Positions 52,327 through 63,840 of a DNA stretch of 64,000 bases are shown piece after piece. How positions within the stretch are numbered: position 1 is the first letter of the stretch; every line of letters starts with the position of its first letter. The notes beneath the pieces were generated by a model that did no database searches, was not told the DNA's origin, and worked only from the letters and a program-made list of their open reading frames with translations. The DNA is from Litoditis marina (taxonomy: Eukaryota > Nematoda > Chromadorea > Rhabditida > Rhabditidae): positions 39,827,279-39,891,278 of the forward strand of contig OZ038434.1 of the NCBI GenBank assembly GCA_964036275.1, in the 5' to 3' direction. Position numbers and translations under genes: made by a program.

Positions 52327-53305
52327 CTAGTCCGGAACGTCCATTACTAATCGCTACAGGAAAAGGTGGTCAAAGCTGTCAGTTTGGTTTGGGGCGGTGT
52401 TTGTAGTTGGCTCTCGGTACTTTTCAGGATACTGTTATGTCTGCTAATCATAGCTCTCAGTTCTCACCTCCAACATTTTTCCTATTCGCTGAAGTTTCTC
52501 CTGTGTTTCTGTGTCGGATTCCAGTGCTTTTTCCACGTTTTCTGTCACATTCCGCGTCAAAATCGGCACCCAAGCCACGCGAGGTCTTTCTTCTGGAAAT
52601 GCATTGTTTAGAATGGGATGGAATAAGATGTTTGTTAGAAGACGGACGGTTGTTCTCCCTTCCAGAGACTCCACTTAGTCCTTAATCAGGGTCGAAACGA
52701 TTTTGAGTACAACTCTTATTGAGCACTAATTCAACTATAAAACATTTAGTTGATGTTGATAAAGGACCGAGCCGTATATTTATTTTTCAAAAACTACGTT
52801 AGGAAAGTCGATTGAGAAAAAATAGTGGTTATCAACCATTCTACTTCGGTAATAACTGAATAAAAATAATAGCTTTAGCTAGATAATTGTATAAACATAA
52901 AATGCCAAAAGGTCCCTAAGTGGTTGTTACCCCCATTATGCACATTCTGTGCATATTGTTTGACATTGGCAGCCAATGTAATTTGTGGCCAAAATGAGTC
53001 TCGACACGAATTTCCTGCAGAAAAAGTGAAACGGCGCTGATTGGAGAGTCAGATGAATTTTGGCTCCAAATATCGCATACAAACTGAGAATATTCGTAAT
53101 ATGGCAAAAATGAGTGTGATTAGTATGGAAGGTGACCAAATCATTGTAGTTTGAAAATACACCGTGGAAAATTTCCAGATTTACGTTTGTAAACATAGAT
53201 AAATAGAAAAATATTCTCACCGTTCTCTATGAAGTTCTCCTCACTGCCTTGACATTTCGTGGACACGAATATGCAGGTTAACACCAAAATGAGACGGAGA
53301 AACAT
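52327..53305 (-). CDS. Small secreted protein, family unknown
   Basis: Four phase-consistent exons on the minus strand: 53305-53221 (coding part; the exon reaches an acceptor at 53320), 53014-52931, 52592-52468, 52353-52327 (TAG). This gives about 106 residues. The start MFLRLILVLTCIFVSTKCQG is a clear signal peptide with likely cleavage near the last residues. The mature part reads ENGNSCRDSFWPQ, then an amphipathic segment ANVKQYAQNVHN, RVAWVPILTRNVTENVEKAL (an NVT glycosylation site) and an acidic helix ETQEKLQRIGKML, ending VMDVPD. There is a single mature Cys. I do not recognise the family. The 14-base 5' leader behind a TTCAG acceptor would suit spliced-leader trans-splicing or a non-coding first exon. 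Confidence 0.7.
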
Positions 53306-54017
53306 GAGGGAATCGAGCACTGAATTATATAAGCATTAGGTTACAATAATGGTGAGTATAAATAATGATAACAACAACAACAATATTAATAATAATAATA
53401 ATAATACTGAAAATGTAAATAATGATAACTATATAGATAATAGTAAAAAAGATAATAGTAAAAAGTTAATTGGCAGAGGATTATAACAGGGGTCATACAA
53501 GTATAGAAATAGAGGATGGGAACGAGAAAGGGGAAAAAGTTCACCAAGTTTTATTCGACATTCTTGTTCGAAAAACGTTGAACTACGTGTCCAGACTTCC
53601 GTTTGTGCTGGATAAAAAACAAAAATATGTCAGCTGTTGTAAGATTTCGGAATTTATTGCGTCTGTCTTTTGACATGTTGTTTCGAGGCCAGAGTTTGTG
53701 AACACGTGGGCACGTGAAAAAATAATGTAATGCCCGTGTAAAAACAAAGTGCTAAGTCGAACTTGACCTTTTGAAGAAAAACTTGAACTTCAGTCATTTT
53801 CAACGGAACTTTTATGAGCTCAAACTCACACAATCTATAATCCATTCTGTATAACATGTTGTTTGAAGACCAATATTTAATTTGTGCTTTGGTTTGTACT
53901 GTGTGTTCTTTGTATCTTGTTTCGAGTTGAAAGTTTTGGGCTCGATTATGTGGAAATGGTCTATTTAAGTGTAGGTTTGTGAAAAATCAATGAACACGTG
54001 AAAAACACGTGAAAAAC

Positions 54018-54103
54018 AAAATCTTCGTTGTAGTTTGATCTCGTTGAACTCCGTAATTTACGAATTTCTACCGGAAAGCAACAGGATCAAACTACAACAC
54101 ACT
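54018..54103. repeat. GTAGTTTGATC MITE
   Basis: TTCGTTGTAGTTTGATCTCG to CAGGATCAAACTACAACACA around CTCCGTAATTTACGAATTTC. It is one of the best preserved copies. Confidence 0.85.
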
Positions 54104-54359
54104 CGAACCAGAGGAATGATTTTTGAAGAGCAACTTGAACTAGACGAGGTCTTTTTATTTGAACTTTTGTTTGATCGAGTTGACACATTCTCTACGTTTC
54201 GTTTGTTTTAGCACTCTTTGTTTACTTTTTCACTAAAATTAGACGAATTTCGGACGAAAGTAGACAAAGTTTGAAAAAAGTGTGTTTGTTCAGTCTGAAG
54301 TTAGAGAGAAGATATGGGAAATGTGATATGGGAATGCCTGGGCATGTAATGAGAGAAAA

Positions 54360-54620
54360 GCGACAAAGAGACGAGGAGAGAGAGAGGGAGGGAGAGAGGG
54401 AGAGAGAGGGGGAGAGAGAGAGACCAAAGGAGAGAGGGAGAGAGAAAGGGCGAAAGAGAAAAAGAAAGAACGAGAGAACGAAAACAGAGAAAAAGAGGGA
54501 GAACGAGTTGGAGGAAAGAGAGAAAGGGAAAGGAAAACAGAGAGCGAGAGAGAGACGAGGAGAGAGAAAAGGAAAAAGACAGCTAAAGAGGGAGAGATAG
54601 AGAGGGGCAGGGAGTCAGAT
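54360..54620. repeat. GA-rich tract
   Basis: Imperfect polypurine run. The open frame is Glu/Arg/Lys only and is not a gene. Confidence 0.85.
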
Positions 54621-54764
54621 AAAAGAGAATATTCGTGTTTGTGGGTTGAGAACCCGGCCAGCTAGTAGTCGCAAAGTGCAGCGGTAATCAGATTCTGTCG
54701 TAACGCCGGCGAGCTGGGAAGAAACGAAAATAGGGTGAGCCACGAAGCGAAGACGGATGAGAAT

Positions 54765-54923
54765 CTGTTTCTCTCTCTGTTTCTCTCTCTCTCTCTTTCT
54801 TCTTCTATCTCCCTCTCTCTCTCACTTGCTATTTCTCTCTCTTATTTAACCTCCGGTATCTCTCTCTCTCTCTCTCTTTCTCGTTCTCTCTCTCTTTCTT
54901 TCTTTCTCTTCCTCTCTCTCTCC

Positions 54924-54985
<62 letters not shown>

Positions 54986-54998
54986 CTCTCTCTCTACG
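54765..54998. repeat. CT-rich tract
   Basis: Polypyrimidine run ending in a pure (CT)n of about 60 bases. Confidence 0.9.
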
Positions 54999-55134
54999 TC
55001 ATGAGAGTTGTGTCCAAAAATAGAAGAAGCAGCTTTCATTCAGATTGTTTGTGCTCATCTGTGGAAAAATAGAATGGATTGGCAGCTTATAATGACACTT
55101 GAACGGGGGTGCGTAACATTATACCTCCATTACG

Positions 55135-55685
<551 letters not shown>

Positions 55686-55987
55686 AGAGGGGAAGACAGC
55701 AATTCAATGGTAATTCTTGGAAAAGTGGGAAAAACCTCTCTGAAAGCGCAGAAAAGCAACAATGGCGGTCTACTTAGAGCGAGATTGAAATGGATTGAGT
55801 CGCGAATTCATGCAAGGTTGTTTCGCTTGATTTACCACGAAAAACTACCAGTTCAAGGTTGATGATTTGAAAAAAAATGGTGGTCGATGCGCAAAAGTAC
55901 ACGTTGTTCCGGTTGAATAGTTTCTATTCCTGAAGCACAGGTTAGACATTGGTCTAAACTTTAATAAGTAAGATAGATGATTAAGTT

Positions 55988-56282
55988 CATGTGCTCAGTA
56001 AGAGATGTACTCAAAACTGTTTCGACCCTGATTCAAGACGGTTTTGGTTTTTCTCAGAGGGTTGGGTCATCATCAGGTGAACCCCTCTGAGAGAATGAAA
56101 ACAGGACGGAAAGACTTAGTGACCGTCTTCTAGCGGAGAATTGAGAGAAATGAACATTGCTCTTACTTCATTGCACATTGAAGTAAGAGCAATGTTCATT
56201 TGAAGCAATGAAGAGAAAACCCGAAACCGTCTTGAATCAGGGTCGAAACGGTTTTGAGTACATCTCACTGAGCACATTAACT
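55988..56282. repeat. Inverted-repeat element with an inner hairpin
   Basis: The outer arms start GTGCTCAGTAAGAGATGTAC and AAACTGTTTCGACCCTGATT and are mirrored at AATCAGGGTCGAAACGGTTT / GTACATCTCACTGAGCAC. Inside, AATGAACATTGCTCTTACTT pairs with AAGTAAGAGCAATGTTCATT across a loop of about 14 bases. Confidence 0.9.
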
Positions 56283-56633
56283 TAATCATACCACCATCCA
56301 AACGTCCTAGTGACACAATTATATTTTGTTCAAATAAAATAACCTAATATAACGTAAGATAGATGTTTCACGGTGTAAAACGAACCTGAAAGTCCGAAAT
56401 CATATGGGCAGAAAAATTAGTGGAACATGTAGCCCCACTTTCATCCGGCATAGAGAACGACGCATCAAATGTGGTGTGATCTTTATACACTTTCTAAGCA
56501 ATGAATTTTGACAGAAAAACAACCAAATGTACCAAACTGGAAACACTGAGAAGTAATCTAGTTTGTATAGTTTTTTTAGCAAGGTGAGAACGTAGGACAG
56601 AAAAACAGTTCGGTACTATAGGTTGCAGATGTT

Positions 56634-56752
56634 TTAGAGAGGAACGATTATGTTGACCAATCCCAGCGCTTCAGTTCTTAAAACTGCAATAGATTTCTCA
56701 ATTGCAGTTTAAAGGACCGTCGCGTCGGGATCGGTCCATATAATCATTTAAA
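56634..56752. repeat. MITE, GGACCAATC family
   Basis: Starts GAGAGGAACGATTATGTTGA / CCAATCCCAGCGCTTCAG and ends GACCGTCGCGTCGGGATCGG / TCCATATAATCATTT. Confidence 0.75.
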
Positions 56753-57188
56753 TTTAAGTTTTTCACTGGTTGAAAATGAAAACGGTAGTCTACGGTAAAA
56801 TCAAAACTCTGAACTCCGAACCCTAATGGCCAATTTGTGCTGCAACTCGCGCTGTGCGTGCGTTGAAGCATTAGGAATTACCGCATATTATTCACCTTTA
56901 TGCAAAATTAGCCGGCTAACAGGTACGTGGGTAGTGATGCATACAAGGATTAGGAAGCAGGGATGTATACGTTTAGGAGCATATATGTTCAGAATAATCT
57001 ATAGAGTTTTGAGAACATATACGATTAGGAAAATGTTTACGTTTAGAAGAGCAACACTGGAGGGTCTTAGATCAAGATGTACATAAGATACTCCATGTGT
57101 GTGTCTCTAGGAAGTGTCTTACCCATATTTGTAGAGTTTCACTTCGATTAGTGGAAATTCTCAGGAACATTGACGCCAATTCTCTCCG

Positions 57189-57377
57189 GTGAGCATACTA
57201 CAAGAGCTAGAGAGCACACAGATCAATGAGGCCACAGACAGAATGAGACAGTTTGCGTCTCTCTGGACTGCACAGTCTCTCGTCCAGGCCGCTACAAAAG
57301 TGGCGGGAATTGAGAGGAGTTGTCTGAGTGGCGGGAACTATAAGAGCAATGGCACGAAAGATATTGGAGTCGCGTAG
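57189..57377 (+). other. Coding-like open frame, unassigned
   Basis: Open frame with segments ELESTQINEATDRMRQFASL and WTAQSLVQAATKVAGIERSC, then SGGNYKSNGTKD. The composition looks protein-like (amphipathic helix), unlike the neighbouring repeats. There is no ATG start and no phase-matched upstream exon was found. It could be a terminal exon or chance. Confidence 0.22.
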
Positions 57378-57564
57378 GAAAAACAAAATGATTCCGAAAC
57401 GAATACGATCAGGATGAAAGTGGGCTGAAAGTCAATAGGAACCAGATTTTGTGCACAGAGAAAAAAACATCAACAACTATATGTTTTTCTCTGGAGCAGA
57501 TTCGTACTGGAAAAGAAAGTTTGTCGAAGAGAGAAGAGAGAAAGAAAAAAAAGAGTTAGGAATA

Positions 57565-57710
57565 GAGTTAGAGAGAGAGAGTGAGTGGGAGAGAGAGAGG
57601 GAGAGAGAAAAAAAGTGAGCGGAACGAGCGAGCGAGAGATATGTGGACAGAGAAAGAGAGAGAAAAAGTGAGAGAGAGAAGGAGAGAGAGAGAGAGAGAA
57701 ATATTTGGCA
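57565..57710. repeat. GA-rich tract
   Basis: Imperfect polypurine run. Confidence 0.85.
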
Positions 57711-58329
57711 CACTTTCTGCTAACTCGTCAGAATCAATGAGGAGCCTTCTTGGTGGTCATCGCTAATTCCCCTCAAATCTCCTGCTGCCAGACGCACGCC
57801 CATCCCGCGAGAGAGCGTGCGAAACGGAGAGGGTGCAGACACGGGGGGGGGGGATGTTTTTGTTTAGCTTAATGGCGCCGGATTCTAAATGAAGAATACA
57901 ATGCATTAGATAAGAACCTAGAGAGAACAAGGGTGTCAAGAGAGGTGAAAGAACTTTTTTTGTAAAACAAATTATAGAAACGTTTGAATTGAACTCTTTT
58001 CTATGGTTCTATGGATACAATGCATTAAATGAGAACCACGAGGGTGAATAGGGTCAAGATTTGTGGAAAAAACTACTTTTCTGTTTGAATCATAACAAAA
58101 TCGCGCGCAGCGCGAAGCGCTGTGCGAGATTTGTCTTTGGTCCGGCTAATGCGCGCTTTCATTTTTTTAGTTCACTCTCAAAAAGGTCCAATTGTGCAAA
58201 TCAAAACTTTTTATGATTTGCTGATTTTCTATGGCACATTTACAAGCTATGTTCGAAATTTGAACGAAATTGATTGAGTTTGAGCCGAGTTATGACGTTA
58301 TGCGCTTCATGCAGACCGCCAACTTCCGT

Positions 58330-58356
58330 CGTGTGTGTGTGTGTGTGTGTGTGTGT
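58330..58356. repeat. (GT)n microsatellite
   Basis: About 12 GT units inside a longer repeat-like region of 58080-58600 that also holds the palindromic GCGCGCAGCGCGAAGCGCTG. Confidence 0.9.
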
Positions 58357-58649
58357 TGGTGCGCACTCCTGGGATATTTTTATGTGTGAACCGATTTGAC
58401 TGAAAATTTGGGACACGATAGATACCCCACTCAAACTTTGGGGGCGCAAACTTTTTTTCGAAAAAAATTATTTTTCATCAAGTTATAGGTCTTTGAAAAT
58501 GTCTCTGCGTCTCTTCATTTCGTGCACTCTCTCGCCCTCTCTGTCGGGGTAAATCAAATTGCGTTATAACTCAGCTCAGTCCTAACCAATTCAAGTAAAA
58601 TTTGAAGTATGATACCACGACATGAACTGACATCGATTTAGATGTAAGT

Positions 58650-59165
58650 CTTCTACTGATGACGTCGTCGAGGATTCTGGAGCTCGGATGACGTCATTTT
58701 TGAAAAGTGCAAAGTTGACGTCACATATATTTTCAAATGATGGTAATATCTTAGAAAGGGTCAATTACCGGTGAAACTCAATCTAAGAGTAACGTATTCC
58801 GGGATTCTGGAGACCAGATGACGTCATTTTTGAAAAGGGCAAAGTTGACGTCACATATATTTTCAAATGCTGAAAATATCTTAAAAATGGTATATTAACG
58901 ATAAAACTATGTCTAAATATGACTTATTCTGGAATTCAGAAGGCCAGATGTCGTCAACTTTTAAAAAAATTGACATGAAATATGTTTTCGAATGCTGAAA
59001 GTTTCTTAAAAATGGTCAATTCACGTTGAAACTTCATTCAAATATGACGTATTCTGGGACTCTGAAGGACAGATAAAGTAAGTTTTCAGAACTGCAATGT
59101 TGACGTCATATTTTTTTTCGAATGATGGTAATACTTGACAAGTGGTTCATTAAGAAAACAATTTT
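58650..59165. repeat. 130-bp tandem repeat carrying TGACGTCA motifs
   Basis: GATTCTGGAG followed by GATGACGTCATTTTTGAAAA recurs at about 58688, 58818 and 58948 (period 130), with a fourth decayed copy near 59070. Each good copy carries two TGACGTCA-type sites (ATGACGTCAT and TTGACGTCAC). Motifs erode from left to right. Confidence 0.85.
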
Positions 59166-59224
59166 ATCTGCACCGTACAGATCAAACCTACCACATACCT
59201 ACGGCATGTGTACAAAAAGAGAAA

Positions 59225-59755
59225 AATTCATGAAAAAGTGGGGGCCCAACGAATGTGAGATTTGTCTTCTGCTGTGCGCCCCTTAGACAACTACTCTCAA
59301 ATGGAGCAGTTACTGCTACGAAAACCGAAAAATACTTATATACTCAAGTATAACTGTTCATTACAAACATACAAAAGTCGTAAAATATTTTCTCAAACCT
59401 GTAAACTAGAATCACAAATCACAGATGTTAACTCAAAGTACTCAATTATAGAGTTCCTGGTTTTGTGCACAATGGTTGGCTTTTTTGTCATTACTTCAAT
59501 TCTAGGTGCTTTAACGTTTGTCATATTATTCAACAGTTGTTCTCTCTTTCGCAGCTGTGACTTGTAGATTCTAGTTTACAGGTTTGAGAAAATATTTTAC
59601 GACTTTTGTATGTTTGTAATGAACAGTTATACTTGAGTATATAAGTATTTTTCGGTTTTCGTAGCAGTAACTGCTCCATTTGAGAGTAGTTGTCTAAGGG
59701 GCGCACAGCAGAAGACAAATCTCACATTCGTTGGGCCCCCACTTTTTCATGAATT
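59225..59755. repeat. Perfect 189-bp inverted repeat with a 153-bp loop
   Basis: Arm 59225-59413 (starting AATTCATGAAAAAGTGGGGG) and arm 59567-59755 (ending CCCCCACTTTTTCATGAATT) appear identical base for base when one is reversed. The loop 59414-59566 has no internal symmetry. This is far better preserved than any other repeat in the window. Confidence 0.92.
59301..59567 (+). CDS. Membrane-protein ORF running from the inverted-repeat arm through the loop
   Basis: 88 codons from ATG 59301 to TAG 59565-59567. The first part (MEQLLLRKPKNTYILKYNCS, then a basic Lys/Arg-rich stretch with several Cys) lies in the left arm. The loop then encodes a strongly hydrophobic segment, IIEFLVLCTMVGFFVITSIL plus GALTFVILF, ending SCSLFRSCDL. 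The stop falls exactly at the start of the right arm. It would be a single-pass or hairpin membrane protein with a basic N-terminal domain. The open frame extends back to 59262 without a stop, so an upstream exon could join. I do not recognise a family. The mirrored arm carries the same N-terminal frame on the minus strand. Confidence 0.35.
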   Translation: MEQLLLRKPKNTYILKYNCSLQTYKSRKIFSQTCKLESQITDVNSKYSIIEFLVLCTMVGFFVITSILGALTFVILFNSCSLFRSCDL

Positions 59756-60079
59756 GTCATTAGTGTTCGAACCGAATTTCAAAGAATAACGTGAGGTTCC
59801 CCGAGCGGTCGAACCCGAGGAAACTGGTGAAGAAAATCTTGTTTTTAAAAGAATAAAGAAAAACTTCGCTCTGTTCCAAATTTCATAGCATAACTCTCCA
59901 TTTTATGAATGAAATAGTGAAGTTATTATTATGTTCTATAAAACTTATAAAAACGAAAATAAACTAAGTTGTTTGTATGGTCAGCCGCCCATTCACTGAA
60001 TAGCGGCCAGCTGCGACTGGAAGCAAGAAAAAGACACTTTTACGACGGGAAAAGAGTTTAGTATAGGAAAAGACCAAAC

Positions 60080-60199
60080 AATGGTTGTAGTTTGTAGTTT
60101 AAGCTTGATCTCGATAAATTCCATAATTCCACAACTTTCACCGAAAAGGAACGTGATCAAACTACAAACACAGCTGGATAGATGGGCTAGATACACCGT
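60080..60199. repeat. GTAGTTTGATC MITE
   Basis: Runs from GTTGTAGTTTGTAGTTTAAG and CTTGATCTCGATAAATTCCA to ACGTGATCAAACTACAAACA / CAGCTGGATAGATGGGCTAG and ATACACCGTA. Confidence 0.8.
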
Positions 60200-60704
60200 A
60201 GCGGCCAGCTTTGGAAAAATCCCATACTGAAAATTCACTAGTGTTTCGAAACACAAAAAAATCAAATTTTATAAGTTTTCTGTTTCAAAGGAAGAAGCTC
60301 ATAAATTGAAGTTTCAATAGCAAATTCTCAGGTTCCTAGAAAGTACGGGGAAATTTTGATACTAATTTTTTCAAACGAACAAGGAAAAGCTATGAAAGTG
60401 AATCACGTTTAGATACATATTTTCAGGCATTTTTGTAAACGTGGCACAACTTCTCGACCTCGACAAAAAATTCTAGTTTAGATGTTACTTCAGATTGAAG
60501 AAGAAGAGTAATTACTTGAGTGCTTATTCACTCAAATATGATATTTACAAAAATAATTATTTATACTTAAATGTGATACTTAGTTAGATTATTCATAAGT
60601 GCGATATGTAGAGACAACTGGGTCTGTTATGATGATTATGAGAGGGCAAGGAGAACAATATTAGATGGAATATGAGATGTAATTGGGCGAAATTATGCAA
60701 GATA

Positions 60705-61005
60705 GAAGGAGAGGGAGAGGGAGAGAGAGAGAGAAGAGAGGGAGAAAGAGAGAGAGAGAGAGCGAGAGAGAGAAAGGGGGAAGAGAGAGAGGGAGAGAGA
60801 GGGGAGAGATAGAGAAAGAGATTGAGAGAGGGGAAGAGAGAGCGATAGAGATAGAGGAGAGAGAGAGATAGAGAGAGCGGGGGAAGTGAGAGGAAAGGAT
60901 AGAGATAAAAAGGGAGAGAAAGAGAGAGAGAGAGAGGGGAGAAGATAGATTAGAACGAGGGACTGGGGGAGAGAGAGTGGGAGAGAAGAGTGAGAGAAAG
61001 TTAAA
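60705..61005. repeat. GA-rich tract
   Basis: Imperfect polypurine run of about 300 bases. Confidence 0.85.
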
Positions 61006-62972
61006 CTAATGAAAAAGGAACATTTACATTTCCCCGTTTTCTAACTTTTTCCATAATGACGAATGAAGCTCACGAAAAGTGAAAAACAGCCGAAATATCT
61101 TGAAAAAGATCTAGAAACATCATGATACCAAAGTTTTCAGAAAAATCTCTATTAAAGTTCTGTATTGTTGCTGACTCGGAATGAATTAACTCTATCGCGC
61201 CTCCTACTACTACGAGTACTCCCTGTGGACAACTAAAATTATGCTGCTCACCACCACAAAGCTCAATCTAGATGGAAGGTCAGAGAACCATGGAATTAGA
61301 CGGGATTTCACAGGCAAATGCTATCAAATGAGGAGAATCTCACAGAAAGTAATACAAACTAGGATAATTAGAGAGAAAAAGTGTATTAAAAAGTGTTAAT
61401 TTTCGCCTCGTGAAGAAAATTTCGAACTTATTGTTGAGTTGTTGATATGCGAAAGTGAATGGAACTTTTGGGAATGGTGAGGTTTTAGAGGAAAAGGGAA
61501 GAATGGAACATGATAATCAACCTGAAACTCGTTCAATCTAGATGGAACTCAGAGAATCATGGAATCATACTGGATTTCACACACCTGAATAAAGTATAAA
61601 AACTACAAACACATCAAGAACAACATACACCGTACAGTGGAATAGACCAAACCTAGATACTAGATAAAAGACCGTGTTGAGATCTGACCAGGGCCGCGGC
61701 AGAATTTTGGTAAATTATCGTGTTCAGGAGTTATTTAAACAAATGTTCTGTGTAGATAGGTCAGGTAGGAGGTGGTGTTCACATGGAAAGCAATGAGAGA
61801 TCGGGTCTGCCCATCCAATATCAGTAAGAGATATTCCGAGTGTGCAGAGATACCGATATCTAGAGGTCAGTGAAGGAACACCATTTTGAAGCGAGCTGGA
61901 GGGATGGAATGTGATGGAATGTGCAACGTGTCGACGACAATTTCATTTTCATCAATGCGCAAGATGAGTACAGAATTGCGGTTGCACACGTCCTACAGGA
62001 TTCGCTATACAAAGCAAGTACATATATGGTGTGCAGCCCTATTCCGCTTTGTAGTTTGATTCCGCCGTTTTGTGTTGACATTTGTGTGTTGTTCAAGAAT
62101 AAAAGCTACAACTGAGCTTTGGTCGTTCCGTACACTATTTCTGCTCCGATATCGGCGAAATCATCATGAACATTTCAAATTTCGATCTGAACCATTTCTG
62201 ACGAACTACTTATTTAACCAACTACTTCGTTGACTGAATCAGTTAACCGTTTACCGGATTTGCGGTATACTGATTCGGAACCCTTTGCTTTCGCATGGAA
62301 GGCGTTGCAAAAAGGCGATTACAAAATGGTTACTAGAAAAAAGGTTGTGACTATTTGAAACAGGGTGGATGGTTAACTGATGCGAGTTTCAAATACCCGG
62401 TTACTTGTGGAGTTGACCACCATTTTTTCAAAGTGTACACGATCTAAATTGTTATCAGTAAGTGGTTTACACCATAATCTCTAGCATATTGCGTGTCATC
62501 TCCAATTGTAAGCCCAGATTGGTTCTTATCTATCAAATGTCGTGTTCTTGTCTGACTACTACAAGAATCTATGCTTTTCATGGTTTCACATGCTTTTTCG
62601 TAATTAAACACTAATTGGACTTTATGGAGTGGTTTTATTCTACAGAAACTTCGTGCGTGATCCTGTCATCGAAACTATAATTTATGAAACATGTACTCTG
62701 AAATACAATTTGTTGAAATGAACTATTCGCTTACTGTTTCGATTACGAGGATGATATTTTCACAATATTTTGAAGTTTCTGTTAATTATTGTGAAAGGTT
62801 TACATATTTGTACCGTGCCGGTTACGCTCGAGTTGTGTTCTTAACCCCCTTGGAGAGAAGAGTGTCACGCAAGTTTTATTTTATTTGCGAACAAATCTTC
62901 GGAAAAGTTCCAGGGAACAGTTAACCTGTTACTTCATTTAATATTTAACCTTCACATGACTTTGTTCCAGGC

Positions 62973-63840
62973 ATGATGCTTCGATTGGGTCTGGCCTTGT
63001 TCATCCTCGGCAATGTGACCGCACTGTTCCGGTCCCCGACCTACTACCAGAAGTGAGTTATAACGAATGATCAAATCACTCTTGCAGTTTGATCTCAAAA
63101 CCGAAGAGCGACAAACTATCTAACTAAAAACCTAGGGCGAGCCTGCTTCGGAAAGAGCAGACCTCATAGGCATTAGCCGTTCCGAAAGTACCCTAAAACA
63201 TTGTATTCATTCATTTTCTCCCATTACCTTCTTTCACTTTACGCATCATATTATCGTTTATATACTCAATCAGTGGCGAATATTGGAAACTGTAATCAAA
63301 ACCATCTGGCTAGAAAAGAAAAAGTGCACCCGAGCGCATGTAACTGATAAGGTTAATGAATCGCCGTTTGGGAATAATTTGAGCAAATATAGGAGGTGAC
63401 TAGGTAACACTAGCATTTTACATAAATCTTATAATCAGCTTTGTATCTAAGCAATGTCAAAATGATATTGTAGAGGTTTCAGAAAGAATGAAAACGAGCA
63501 TTTAAGGCGTGATCGACTCAAATTTTGACCCAAACAAAACTTGATCAAACTACAAACACAGCGGAAGAGCACAACATACAAAGGAGTGCTCTGAGAAAGA
63601 CAAACCCTGTATAAACTATCTTATCGGGCATACTTTGTTAATGGTAGAGTTTAGTGACAAGTAAGTTTTTCGAATGTAGATAAATGAATAAAATAACATA
63701 TTTTTTCCAGGAAGCTGTACAACAAGATAGCGGACGAGAAGACTGGCTTCGCCGCGGACCCCTATCCGTGGGTGGAACAGAAATGGTTCACTCAGAAGAC
63801 CGACCATTTTAACCCCGTCAACACGGCCACGTGGCAACAG
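62973..63840 (+). CDS. Serine carboxypeptidase, S28 (PCP) type, N-terminal part
   Basis: Two exons in frame: 62973-63052 and 63711-63840, followed by a donor; the gene continues past the window. MMLRLGLALFILGNVTALFR is a signal peptide. The next exon ends in WVEQKWFTQKTDHFNP and then TATWQQ. The W(F/Y)-Q-(K)-DHF block just after a signal peptide is the hallmark start of peptidase family S28 (lysosomal Pro-x carboxypeptidase and dipeptidyl peptidase 7 relatives), where it reads WFxQxLDHF. Catalytic Ser, Asp and His would lie in later exons. Expected role: secreted or lysosomal cleavage next to proline. Two in-frame ATGs (62973 and 62976) lie 2 bases after a TTCCAG acceptor, a leader so short that spliced-leader trans-splicing is likely. 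Confidence 0.85.

Larger units (their letters stand above)
59756..62972. other. Intergenic block before the carboxypeptidase
   Basis: No gene seen. It contains a GTAGTTTGATC MITE (60080-60199), a GA tract (60705-61005) and another MITE copy with a poorly kept right end (62025-62115). Short open frames at 61860-62115 and 62691-62924 lack splice or composition support. Confidence 0.6.

Noticed and set aside
59530..59718. Minus-strand open frame in the right arm of the inverted repeat
   Set aside because: It is the mirror image of the plus-strand frame caused by arm identity, and it stops soon after entering the loop without a hydrophobic segment.
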